Of a stretch of 64,000 bases of DNA, positions 7,313-15,760 are shown piece by piece. Under the pieces are notes generated by a model. The model saw only the letters and a list, made by a program, of their open reading frames with translations. It was not told where the DNA came from and did not search any database. The stretch is from Pelosinus propionicus DSM 13327 (GTDB lineage: Bacteria; Bacillota; Negativicutes; DSM-13327). Positions within the stretch are counted from its first letter, which is position 1. Each line of letters begins with the position of its first letter. The DNA lies in contig NZ_FOTS01000007.1 of assembly GCF_900114615.1 (NCBI RefSeq), positions 62,001 through 126,000 of the forward strand. The letters run 5' to 3'. A program made the translations under genes and the position numbers.

Positions 7313-9217
7313 ATGGAAGATGAATGCAGACTGATCGCAAAAGAAGAAGCAACGGAGCAATTTGAGCATATGGAGCATGGGGCAGGAGGACATATTCGAG
7401 ATTATATAGTCATTGCATCCACATCGATTTTGTTAGTAAGCAGTTGGTCTCAGTGGCTGCCGCAAATTTTTGGCATTGAGACGACGCTGATTGCAGCGAT
7501 CATCGGTGGAGTGCCCATTGTGAAAGAAGCCATAACAGCCATTTATAAAAGAGGAGATACCAGGGTTGGTCTTTTAGTAAGTATTGCAATTATTGCTTCC
7601 ATTGCCATTGGTGAATATTTAGCAGCTGCTGAAGTGGCTCTTATTATGACGATAGGTGAGATGTTAGAACATATTACCTTGGAAAAATCGAATACTGCAT
7701 TAAAAAAACTTGCAGAACTATCCCCATTACAAGCTCGCATTATAGAGGACGGAATAGAACGAGAAATTGCAGCGGAATTAGTACGGACTGGGGATAAGCT
7801 GTTGATAAAGCCAGGAGAAAAGATACCGGTTGATGGTATAGTAGTTAGTGGTCAGGCTACAGTCGATCAGGCTACGATAACGGGTGAATCGATACCTGCT
7901 GAATGCAGAAATGGTGCGAGTGTTTTTGGCGGGACGATTGTGACTATGGGGAGTATTGAAATTGTAGCGACGAAGGTTGGGCAAGATACAGCCTTAGGTC
8001 ATATTATTCGAATGGTAAAGGAGGCTCAGGCCAATAAGGCACCGAGCGCTCGAATCATCGATCGTTGGGCGAATTGGTTTGTTCCATTAAGCTTGGCGAT
8101 TGCAGTATTGGTCTACCTGGCAACAGGAGATCTTGTACGAGGCGTTACAATTCTAATCGTATTCTGTCCCTGCGCGATGTTATTAAGTACTCCTACTGCT
8201 GTGGCTGCGGCTATTGGAGCAGCGGCTCGTCGAGGCATTTTAATTAAGGGCGGGGAAATACTAGAAAAAGTGGGAGCACTCGATACGATTTTATTTGATA
8301 AAACAGGTACAATCACACTTGGGAAGCCTTCATTAAAAGAGATCCGAAGCTATAATGGCTGGAAAAGAAATGAGCTGTTGGCCATTGCAGCAGGAATCGA
8401 AAAGCGCTCCGAGCATCATTTGGCAAAAGCAATTATTGAGGAGGCACAAAAAGAAAACATATCCTTTGTTGAACCATCTTATTGGGAGCCTGTCATTGGT
8501 CAAGGAATAATTGCAGAAAAAGATAGTGATCATTTCTTGTTGGGAAATCAATTTTTAATGGAATCCCAAAATATAGGGATTACATCAGAGCAGCAGGCTT
8601 ATTGTTCTGAAAGCCAAAGATTAGGAGCTACCGTTGTTTTTATAGCCGTCAATGGAATGATAAATGGGATACTGACAATACAAGATCCCATTCGGACAGG
8701 TTCAAAAGAGACAATTAACAGTTTAAAACGAGAAAAAATTACAAAAACAGTGATGCTGACAGGAGATGCCTCAGCGGTTGGAGAGGCTGTTGGGAAGCAA
8801 GTAGATATTTCTATTGTTCATGGTGATCTATTACCTACAGACAAAGTTAAGTATGTAGAAACTTATCAACGGCTAGGCTGTAATGTAGCAATGATTGGGG
8901 ATGGAATTAACGATGCTCCAGCCCTGGCCAAGGCGAATATTGGTATTGCCATGGGTTACTCTGGAACGGATATTGCCATTGAGGCTGCAGATATTGTATT
9001 ACTTTCCGATGACCTGAAAAAGTTGCCTCAGACAATACAAAAAAGCCGCAAGGCGATTCGTACCATTTGGCAGAATATTGTAGTCTCCAATGTAATTAAC
9101 TTTGTCGCAATTGTTTTGGCTGCTCTTGGTCTGTTAGGACCTGTTGCCGCTGCTATTGTGCATAATGTTGGCTCGATCTTAGTCGTATTGAATTCTGCGC
9201 GTTTATTAAGAAATTAA
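7313..9217 (+). CDS. Heavy-metal translocating P1B-type ATPase (Zn/Cd-like)
   Basis: Membrane pump of 634 residues that exports a transition metal at the cost of ATP. Visible motifs: TGES actuator loop, CPC metal-binding motif (C285-C287), DKTGT phosphorylation site (D329), SEHHLA in place of the usual HP, and GDGINDAP (D530). The C-terminal membrane segment has HNVGSI followed by LNSARLL, as in Zn/Cd/Pb pumps. There is no N-terminal HMA domain; instead there is a short His-rich stretch (HMEHGAGGH). Translation is likely coupled to the MarR gene three bases upstream. The exact metal is not settled by sequence. Confidence 0.9.
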   Translation: MEDECRLIAKEEATEQFEHMEHGAGGHIRDYIVIASTSILLVSSWSQWLPQIFGIETTLIAAIIGGVPIVKEAITAIYKRGDTRVGLLVSIAIIASIAIGEYLAAAEVALIMTIGEMLEHITLEKSNTALKKLAELSPLQARIIEDGIEREIAAELVRTGDKLLIKPGEKIPVDGIVVSGQATVDQATITGESIPAECRNGASVFGGTIVTMGSIEIVATKVGQDTALGHIIRMVKEAQANKAPSARIIDRWANWFVPLSLAIAVLVYLATGDLVRGVTILIVFCPCAMLLSTPTAVAAAIGAAARRGILIKGGEILEKVGALDTILFDKTGTITLGKPSLKEIRSYNGWKRNELLAIAAGIEKRSEHHLAKAIIEEAQKENISFVEPSYWEPVIGQGIIAEKDSDHFLLGNQFLMESQNIGITSEQQAYCSESQRLGATVVFIAVNGMINGILTIQDPIRTGSKETINSLKREKITKTVMLTGDASAVGEAVGKQVDISIVHGDLLPTDKVKYVETYQRLGCNVAMIGDGINDAPALAKANIGIAMGYSGTDIAIEAADIVLLSDDLKKLPQTIQKSRKAIRTIWQNIVVSNVINFVAIVLAALGLLGPVAAAIVHNVGSILVVLNSARLLRN

Positions 9218-9261
9218 TGTTGTAGGATGAACAAGAGCTGTGGCTAGCATACTATATATAG

Positions 9262-9306
9262 AAACTCCTGTAGGATGAGATTTTATCTCAATCTTGCAGG
9301 AGTTTT
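9262..9306 (+). terminator. Terminator after the P-type ATPase
   Basis: AAACTCCTG (9262-9270) pairs with CAGGAGTTT (9297-9305), with an inner TGAGA/TCTCA stem, followed by a T-rich stretch. Confidence 0.75.
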
Positions 9307-9380
9307 GCATTTTTATAGTAATATAGAAAATATAAGTTTTTGATGGTAAAAGCACGGTTCAAAATATTTTTTTGCATTTA

Positions 9381-9394
9381 TGTTCGTGAGAACA
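9381..9394. promoter_or_regulatory. Palindrome upstream of the CooA-like gene
   Basis: TGTTC-GTGA-GAACA is a perfect inverted repeat 44 bases before the start codon. It has the general shape of a Crp-family half-site pair but differs from the CooA site before cooS. The regulator that uses it is unknown. Confidence 0.4.
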
Positions 9395-9437
9395 CAAAGT
9401 ATTTTATACCCAGATCGAAATAGTGGGAGGGCTGATA

Positions 9438-10109
9438 ATGAAAAATCTAGGGAAACTGCAGAGAAAACAATTATTTAGCCAATTGCCTGTACCGATTGTA
9501 ACCAAATATTTAAGTCACTGTCTTTCTAAAAAATATAAAAAGAAAGCAGAAATTTTTGGACCAGAGGAGCATTCTGAGTATATTTATCTTGTGGTTAGCG
9601 GCAGAATTCGTGTGTATTTACGATACCCAAATGGTAAAGAGTTCACCCTCACACTGCTGGATGCAGGCGATACGTATAGTGGTCATACCCGTGCTTTTGG
9701 TCAGGCGATTGTCGATAGCGAAATTTTATTTATTCCTGTAGAAACATTTCGAAATTTGTTAATGGAGGTTCCTTCCTTTGCGATGACCGTAATTGGAGTA
9801 CTGGGAGACTCCTTAAAAAATTCAATTAACACCATTGAAAGTCTAGTTTTTAAAGAAGTGAATAAACGCCTCTATCAGTTTATTTATAGCCTGGCTTTGT
9901 CTAGTGACAGGCAAGAGTTACATTCCTTCCAAGTTAATATTGGGTTAACTCATCAGCAGATTGCTACGATTGTGGGAAGTACAAGGCAAACGGTGAACAC
10001 ATTCTTTAACAATCTGCAGAAAGAGGGAGTACTCATTCTTGGAAAGGATAAGATCATCATTCAAAAATTTGATATCATTATGGAGCGAGCCAAGGATGAT
10101 GATGAATAG
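9438..10109 (+). CDS. cooA: CooA-like CO-sensing Crp/Fnr family activator
   Basis: Crp/Fnr-type regulator of 223 residues: an N-terminal cyclic-nucleotide-like sensor domain (about 15-125), a long dimer helix and a C-terminal HTH with HQQIATIVGSTRQTVNTFFNNL. The sensor segment AGDTYSGHTRAF aligns with the heme-ligand loop of CooA; His83 lies where known CooA proteins have the proximal heme histidine (His77 in Rhodospirillum, His82 in Carboxydothermus). The cysteine two to three residues before this His is replaced by Ser. I chose ATG 9438 (GGGAGG upstream) over GTG 9423. It sits directly before cooS, with a CooA-type site between them. Confidence 0.75.
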   Translation: MKNLGKLQRKQLFSQLPVPIVTKYLSHCLSKKYKKKAEIFGPEEHSEYIYLVVSGRIRVYLRYPNGKEFTLTLLDAGDTYSGHTRAFGQAIVDSEILFIPVETFRNLLMEVPSFAMTVIGVLGDSLKNSINTIESLVFKEVNKRLYQFIYSLALSSDRQELHSFQVNIGLTHQQIATIVGSTRQTVNTFFNNLQKEGVLILGKDKIIIQKFDIIMERAKDDDE

Positions 10110-10132
10110 AGATATAAAAAAACATAAAATTC

Positions 10133-10148
10133 TGTCAGCTAGCCGACA
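10133..10148. promoter_or_regulatory. CooA-type operator upstream of cooS
   Basis: TGTCA-GCTAGC-CGACA matches exactly the TGTCA-N6-CGACA pattern bound by Rhodospirillum CooA. Its centre is about 46 bases upstream of the start expected from a TATAGA box at 10175-10180, as for a class II activator site. The 4-bp arms with an 8-base gap are too weak for a terminator. Confidence 0.7.
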
Positions 10149-10270
10149 TTTTTATTTCCGTCTCTCTGCTAGTGTATAGATAAGTAGACTAAAGAACCGG
10201 GTGGATATTTTACTCCAGCTGGTTTAAAGTTGAACTTATTTTAGGATCAATTTAAAGGGGAGGATTTACA

Positions 10271-12232
10271 ATGCCTAAGACTCAGAATCACATTCATACG
10301 CAGAGGATCTCTTTGGATCAAGACTTTGAAGTTCTTTACGAGAAGGCCTGTGAAGCAGGAATTGAGACAGCATTTTCTCGGGCAAAACAAACCCCTGTTC
10401 CTTGTCCTTTTGGGTCTGCAGGAGTTTGCTGTAGACACTGTTTGGAAGGTCCATGCCGTATTGGATTGAATGGCAAAGGACCCCAAGAAGGCATATGTGG
10501 AGCGAATGGAGATACGATTGTTGCTCGCAATTTATTAACGATGATGATTGAAGGTGCGGCGGGGCATGCCGAGCATGGCAGAGAGACGGCGTTGGCCTTA
10601 TTAGAAGCTTCAGAAGGAAATTCTGATTATCAGATTAAAGGTGTGGAAAAGTTATATCAGGTAGCTGCCGGTTTAGGAATTGAAACGAGTGGTAAAGCTG
10701 TGGAGGATATTGGGAAACAAGTAGCTCTCAAGGCTTTAGAAGACTTCCAAAAGCAAACAGGAGTCATGAACTGGTTAGCGCTTCACGCACAACAGCAATC
10801 CATCCATAAGTGGAACGAGCTTGGTATAACTCCTGTTAACATTCATTTAGAGATTTCCAAAGCTGTTACCCGAACAACAATGGGATGCGATGCAGATCCG
10901 ATAAATCTTCTTTTAGGCTGTTTGACCATGGGACTGGTAGATGGCTTTGGCGGGCTGCATTTGTCTTCAGATTTACAAGACATTCTATTTGGTGTGCCTA
11001 AATTGGTAAAATCCAATTTTAGACTCGGTGTAATAAAAAAAGAAATGGTTAATATTGCAGTACATGGTCATGTTCCTTTATTATCCGAAAAAATCGTAGA
11101 GTGGTCTCGGAAATTATCTGGAGAAGCAAAGGCTGTTGGGGCGGCAGGCATTAATGTTGTGGGAATTTGCTGTTCGGGCAATGAAGTGCTCATGCGTCAT
11201 GGCATACCTGCGGCTTCAAGTTTTTCATCCCAGGAACTGGTTATTGTAACAGGCATGCTCGAAGCAATGATTGTAGACGTGCAATGCATAATGCCTGGCA
11301 TTCAAAAGGTAGCAGAATGTTATCATACCGAGGTTATTACAACTCTGCCTTACGTTAAAATTGCAGGATCGACTCATGTTGATTTTCACACAGATAAAGC
11401 GGATAAAGCGGCTCAGGATATCGTTCGCAAAGCAATTGCCAACTTCCCTAAAAGAGATCATCAGAAAATTAACAGTTTTACTGGGACTGTAGAGGCATAT
11501 GCAGGTTTTTCCAACGAACAAATCATAGAAGCGCTAAGTGCGTTAAATAGAGAAGATCCCCTTAAACCCTTGCTTGATGCAATAGCAAGCGGAGCAATTC
11601 GGGGTGTTGCGGCTATTGTTGGCTGTACAAATGTCCGAGAATTTCAAGATTGGGGAAATGTTACAGTTGCCAAAGAACTGCTCAAGAATAATGTTCTAGT
11701 CGTTGCTACAGGGTGTTCGGCTCATTCTTTGGCAAAACATAACTTGATGAACATGCAAGGGTTGGAATATTGCGGCGAATCCTTACGGGGCGTCTTAAAG
11801 GCGGTTGGGCAAGCTGCTGGTCTTGAATCGCTGCCGCCGACTCTTCATATGGGAAGCTGTGTTGATAATTCTCGTCCTGCCGATCTGTTGACGGCAGTAG
11901 CAAATCGATTGGGTGTGGAAGTTAAGGATTTGCCTGCTGTCGGATCTTGCCCAGAAACGCATAGTCCGAAAGCATTGGTCATTGGTACGTACTTTCTAGC
12001 CAATGGGGTGGATGTTCATGTTGGTGTGAATCCTCAAGTATCTGGCTCCCAGTTTGTCACAGATGTACTGTGCAATGGTGTGAAAGATGATGGTCTGAAT
12101 TTAGAAAAACTATTTGGCGGTAAATTGATCTATGAAAAAGATCCAGTAAAAGCAGCTGCTATTTTGTTACGTCGAATTGAAGAAAAGCGCTTGGCGCTGG
12201 GGCTCAGCTCAAAATTGGAGTCAGGAATATGA
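10271..12232 (+). CDS. cooS: Anaerobic carbon monoxide dehydrogenase, catalytic subunit
   Basis: Ni-Fe CO dehydrogenase (CO + H2O to CO2 + 2 e- + 2 H+) of 653 residues, full family length. Near the N-terminus Cys45 and Cys53 match the intersubunit D-cluster, and Cys54, Cys57, Cys62 and Cys76 the B-cluster. C-cluster ligands are suggested by VHGHVPLL, GICCSGNEV, VDVQCIMPG, VGCTN, ATGCSAH and MGSCVDN. GGGGAGG precedes the ATG. It is followed by cooC with a 4-base ATGA overlap. No cooF ferredoxin, energy-converting hydrogenase or acetyl-CoA synthase gene is next to it, so the electron acceptor is not defined here. Confidence 0.96.
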   Translation: MPKTQNHIHTQRISLDQDFEVLYEKACEAGIETAFSRAKQTPVPCPFGSAGVCCRHCLEGPCRIGLNGKGPQEGICGANGDTIVARNLLTMMIEGAAGHAEHGRETALALLEASEGNSDYQIKGVEKLYQVAAGLGIETSGKAVEDIGKQVALKALEDFQKQTGVMNWLALHAQQQSIHKWNELGITPVNIHLEISKAVTRTTMGCDADPINLLLGCLTMGLVDGFGGLHLSSDLQDILFGVPKLVKSNFRLGVIKKEMVNIAVHGHVPLLSEKIVEWSRKLSGEAKAVGAAGINVVGICCSGNEVLMRHGIPAASSFSSQELVIVTGMLEAMIVDVQCIMPGIQKVAECYHTEVITTLPYVKIAGSTHVDFHTDKADKAAQDIVRKAIANFPKRDHQKINSFTGTVEAYAGFSNEQIIEALSALNREDPLKPLLDAIASGAIRGVAAIVGCTNVREFQDWGNVTVAKELLKNNVLVVATGCSAHSLAKHNLMNMQGLEYCGESLRGVLKAVGQAAGLESLPPTLHMGSCVDNSRPADLLTAVANRLGVEVKDLPAVGSCPETHSPKALVIGTYFLANGVDVHVGVNPQVSGSQFVTDVLCNGVKDDGLNLEKLFGGKLIYEKDPVKAAAILLRRIEEKRLALGLSSKLESGI

Positions 12233-13041
12233 AAGAAAAAGGGATGAAAATTGCCATTTCCGGTAAGGGGGGTGTGGGGAAAACAACGCTGGCATCACTG
12301 CTGTGCCATATTTTATCCCAGCGTAAAAGTAAGGTACTTGCCGTTGATGCAGATCCTGATGCCAATCTAGGTATGGCGCTAGGATTCAGTTCTACGCTTC
12401 TTGATCAAGCAACAACCATTGCTCAGGATGAAAAGCTGATTGAAGAACGTACTGGTGCGGTTCCTGGGGAATTCGGAGGCTGGTTTGCACTAAACCCTTT
12501 TGTAGAAGATATACCAGAGAAATATGTAGTAAAACAAGGGAACATCAGTCTATTGCAAATGGGGGTTAAATCTACAGGTGGTACAGGATGCGCATGTCCC
12601 CAAAGTATATTGCTGAAATCTCTCTTAAATCATTTGGTAGTAGAGCGGGATGAAGCGGTTATTGTTGATATGGAAGCAGGCTTAGAGCATTTAGGACGGG
12701 GTACTGCTGAAGGTGTGGATGCCTTCATTATCGTAGTGGAACCTGGACAACGCAGCTTTGCTACCGCACGTGCCGTTGCCAAGATGGCCAGAGATTTAAG
12801 TGTTCAAAATGTATATATTGTTGTGAGTAAGCTTCACGGAGTCAGTGCATCCGCTATCAAAGATGAACTGCAGGATTTAAATGTAATTGGTTTTCTGCCC
12901 TATAAAGTAGAGGCGGTTTTCGCCGATTTGCAAGGAGACACCTTATTTGAGTTATGTCCTGATTTGGTAGAAGAAGCTGCTGCTATTCTAGAGCGAATTG
13001 GCAAAGATATGGCGGAAGAGAGGAAAAAAAGCAAAGTGTAA
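12229..13041 (+). CDS. cooC: CooC-type ATPase for CO dehydrogenase maturation
   Basis: P-loop ATPase of the MinD/Mrp class, 270 residues, which inserts nickel into the CO dehydrogenase C-cluster. The Walker A variant GKGGVGKTT lies at about residues 12-20, and the CxC metal motif is seen in TGCACPQ near residue 122. VDMEAGLEHLGRG is the usual CooC switch region. It overlaps the cooS stop by four bases, indicating translational coupling. An internal ATG at 12244 is a possible alternative start, but GGAG before 12229 favours the longer form. Confidence 0.93.
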   Translation: MKEKGMKIAISGKGGVGKTTLASLLCHILSQRKSKVLAVDADPDANLGMALGFSSTLLDQATTIAQDEKLIEERTGAVPGEFGGWFALNPFVEDIPEKYVVKQGNISLLQMGVKSTGGTGCACPQSILLKSLLNHLVVERDEAVIVDMEAGLEHLGRGTAEGVDAFIIVVEPGQRSFATARAVAKMARDLSVQNVYIVVSKLHGVSASAIKDELQDLNVIGFLPYKVEAVFADLQGDTLFELCPDLVEEAAAILERIGKDMAEERKKSKV

Positions 13042-13056
13042 CAAGTTGAAAGAAAC

Positions 13057-13095
13057 AAGCCAGGAGTATTGCCGACCGATACTCCTGGCTTCTTC
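13057..13095 (+). terminator. Terminator of the cooS-cooC operon
   Basis: A perfect 13-bp stem (13057-13069 with 13079-13091) and a 9-base loop are followed by a pyrimidine-rich tail. It suggests that the downstream ABC transporter has its own promoter. Confidence 0.8.
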
Positions 13096-13209
13096 CTGTC
13101 CTTCGCATGCTAGTAGTTTGCTTGGGCTTTATATGTTTTAAAAGATAACGAATCTATGTTATTATGGATGAAGAAGAATTAACTATATGGAAGAACGGAG
13201 GATTTTGAA

Positions 13210-14166
13210 GTGAAAAAAATCATGGTATTCCTGCTCATATGTGCTATGACGGTTTTTCTCGCAGCTTGCGCTAATGGTAAAAAAGAAAGCGCTGATTCAA
13301 AGGCGGGACAACTGCAGAATATTACTATTGGACTTATGCCTGACGTCGATTCTATACCTTTCATCATTGCCCAGGAAAAGGGATACTTTAAAGAAGAAGG
13401 GATAACGGTAACTCTCAAATCATTTCGAAGTGCCGTAGACCGGGATAGTGCACTGCAAAGCGGCAATTTGGACGGAGCAATTTCGGACATGCTGGCAGAA
13501 GCTTTTGCTAAGGAAGGCGGATTTAATACCGTGATAACCTCTTTAACTAGCGGTAGTTACAAGCTGGTTATTAACAAAGATGAAACAATCACGTCGATTA
13601 AAGAACTGAAAGGCAAGGATGTTGCGATATCAAAGAATACAATTATTGAATATGTAACGGATAAGATTATAAGCCAAGGGGGGCTTGCTCCAGAAGACAT
13701 TCATAAAGTTGTGATCCCTCAAATTCCTACGAGGCTAGAAATGCTGCAAAATGGTAAGGTCGCTGCTGCCACTCTGCCGGAGCCTATGGCAAGCATTGCT
13801 GTGCGCAATGGGGGCAAGTTGCTGAATAGTTCAGACCAACTGGGCATCAACCCTGGAGTTCTGATTTTTACTACTAAGGCAGTGAATGAAAAAGATAAAG
13901 AACTGCAAGGGATGTATCGGGCCTACAATAAAGCCATAGAATATCTATCACGAGAGCCAATGGAGAATTACATTGACCTGTTAATTGAAAAAGGAGGTTT
14001 CCCTGAAAGTGTAAAAGGTGCGCTGGTCCTGCCTCAATATAAGAAAGCAGTAGCACCAGGTATAAAGGATGTTGAAGATTGTGTGACATGGCTTCAAGCT
14101 AGACAATTGATCCAAAAGGCTTATCCCTACAAAGAACTGGTTGATGATCGGTTTGTAAGGCAATGA
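13210..14166 (+). CDS. ABC transporter substrate-binding lipoprotein (SsuA/TauA/NrtA type)
   Basis: Lipoprotein of 318 residues with a signal peptide and lipobox LAAC (Cys20). The mature part has the NMT1/SsuA-like fold signature (IGLMPDVDSIPFIIAQEKGYFKEEG) and later RLEMLQNGKVAAATLPEP. It binds a small organic or anionic solute outside the cytoplasmic membrane and hands it to the two genes that follow. Start is GTG 13210 with GGAGG upstream. It overlaps the ATPase gene by four bases. The family covers sulfonates, nitrate, thiamine precursors and other ligands, so the substrate is open. Confidence 0.87.
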   Translation: MKKIMVFLLICAMTVFLAACANGKKESADSKAGQLQNITIGLMPDVDSIPFIIAQEKGYFKEEGITVTLKSFRSAVDRDSALQSGNLDGAISDMLAEAFAKEGGFNTVITSLTSGSYKLVINKDETITSIKELKGKDVAISKNTIIEYVTDKIISQGGLAPEDIHKVVIPQIPTRLEMLQNGKVAAATLPEPMASIAVRNGGKLLNSSDQLGINPGVLIFTTKAVNEKDKELQGMYRAYNKAIEYLSREPMENYIDLLIEKGGFPESVKGALVLPQYKKAVAPGIKDVEDCVTWLQARQLIQKAYPYKELVDDRFVRQ

Positions 14167-14915
14167 TTCAAATCAAGAACTTGAACGTTACCTATGAAGC
14201 CATGGGAGAGGGATACGCTGCTCTAGAAAATATTAATATGGAGCTTGGAGCAGGGGAGACCTGCGCTATTATTGGACCTTCTGGCTGTGGCAAATCTACA
14301 CTTTTAAAGGTATTGGCAGGGATTATCAGAGAATATGAAGGCATAGTAGAAATAAATGGACAGCCTATAATGCCTATGAAACAGAAGATTGGTTTTATTC
14401 CCCAGAATTATGGACTGCTGCCTTGGAAGAATGTATATGAAAATATCCGTTTGAGTGCCAAAATAAAAAATATAAAAGATCGGGATAATTCTAAAGAACT
14501 AGATTTTTTTGTTCAGCAGTTAGGACTGGCAGGGTTGGAGGGCAGGTATCCTGGAGAGTTAAGTGGCGGGCAGCAGCAGCGTGTTGCATTAGCCCGCTCC
14601 TTTCTGCTAAAGCCGGATCTGCTATTAATGGATGAGCCATTTTCGGCTTTAGATGCGATGACACGGGAAGAAATACAAAATGTTTTCCTGGATGTTTGGC
14701 GGAAATATTCGGTTTCCACCATTCTTGTTACTCACTATGTAGAAGAAGCGTTGTATTTAGGACAAAAGATTGTAATATTATCTGGTATTCCCGGCACAAT
14801 CAGCAAAATAATAGATAATCCTCTCTTTGGTATTGAGAATATTCGAAACCATCAAGATTTTTTCCAACTCAGCCTTGCACTGCGAAAAATGATAAAAGAG
14901 GATTGGTTAAAATGA
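14163..14915 (+). CDS. ABC transporter ATP-binding protein (SsuB/TauB type)
   Basis: ATPase of 250 residues. Walker A GPSGCGKST at about 38-46, Q-loop in GFIPQNYGLLPW, signature LSGGQQQR near 138, Walker B LLLMDEPFSALD and switch His in THYVEEAL are all present. The fold is typical of the nitrate/sulfonate/taurine group. It overlaps both neighbours by four bases (ATGA), so the three genes are a coupled operon. Confidence 0.93.
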   Translation: MIQIKNLNVTYEAMGEGYAALENINMELGAGETCAIIGPSGCGKSTLLKVLAGIIREYEGIVEINGQPIMPMKQKIGFIPQNYGLLPWKNVYENIRLSAKIKNIKDRDNSKELDFFVQQLGLAGLEGRYPGELSGGQQQRVALARSFLLKPDLLLMDEPFSALDAMTREEIQNVFLDVWRKYSVSTILVTHYVEEALYLGQKIVILSGIPGTISKIIDNPLFGIENIRNHQDFFQLSLALRKMIKEDWLK

Positions 14916-15658
14916 TAGAACAGCGAAGGGGAGTGTGGTATCTTTACGGCATACTGATTTTTTTCACGTTATGGTATATGGCTGCCAGCTTAGTAAATCT
15001 GCCAATTATCCCAATGCCTTGGATTGTGATGGAGAATTTGCTGGGGATTTTTGTTTCTAAAATTCTGATTCACGGTTCTTATAGTCTATGGCGTATTGTG
15101 GCGGGCGTTATTTTGGCTGTAATTATTGGAGTTCCTGCCGGTCTATACATGGGGTATTTTCCAAAATGGGACAGGGCTCTTTCCCCCATTGTTTATTTAA
15201 CCTACCCTATTCCTAAAATTGCTTTATTACCGATTATGATGCTGCTGCTGGGCTTAGGAGAAGTATCAAAAATCCTTATGATCTTTTTGATTATTATTTT
15301 TCAGGTCATTATAGCCGTACGAGATGGAGTTAAAAGTATACCGAAGGAAACGTATTATCCCTTATATTCATTAGGTGCTACATCTGGTAATATTTTTTGG
15401 GAAATTCTCATACCTGCTTCTATGCCTAAATTTTTGACATCGATACGAGTGGCTATGGCAACAGCTATTTCGGTACTGTTTTTTACAGAAACATTTGGCA
15501 CTGAGTATGGGATGGGATATTTCATAATGGATGCCTGGATGCGGGTAAATTATTTGGAAATGTATTCAGGAATCGTAGTGCTAAGCTGCATGGGGCTAGT
15601 TTTATTTGGTGTAATTGATTATTTGGATCGAAAAATATGCCACTGGCAGTACAAATGA
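14912..15658 (+). CDS. ABC transporter permease (SsuC/TauC type)
   Basis: Inner-membrane permease of 248 residues with about six membrane helices and the BPD_transp_1 EAA-like loop (YSLGATSGNIFWEILIPASMP). Pairs with the ATPase and lipoprotein just upstream. I chose ATG 14912, which overlaps the ATPase stop, over TTG 14903. A terminator follows. Confidence 0.9.
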   Translation: MIEQRRGVWYLYGILIFFTLWYMAASLVNLPIIPMPWIVMENLLGIFVSKILIHGSYSLWRIVAGVILAVIIGVPAGLYMGYFPKWDRALSPIVYLTYPIPKIALLPIMMLLLGLGEVSKILMIFLIIIFQVIIAVRDGVKSIPKETYYPLYSLGATSGNIFWEILIPASMPKFLTSIRVAMATAISVLFFTETFGTEYGMGYFIMDAWMRVNYLEMYSGIVVLSCMGLVLFGVIDYLDRKICHWQYK

Positions 15659-15679
15659 ACAAAATGCAGCATACGTCAT

Positions 15680-15727
15680 AAAGTCCCAGCGATACTCTCT
15701 TTTGCAGGAGAATATTGCTGGGACTTT
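15680..15727. terminator. Bidirectional terminator between convergent operons
   Basis: AAAGTCCCAGC (15680-15690) pairs with GCTGGGACTTT (15717-15727). It lies between the plus-strand permease and the minus-strand response regulator, so it can serve both. Confidence 0.75.
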
Positions 15728-15760
15728 ACTATGTTATTAGGAAATAGGCAGTTTCTGCTG

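Noticed and set aside
10133-10148. Hairpin between cooA and cooS as a terminator
   Set aside because: Only 4-bp arms could form with an 8-base loop. It is better explained as a protein-binding palindrome.
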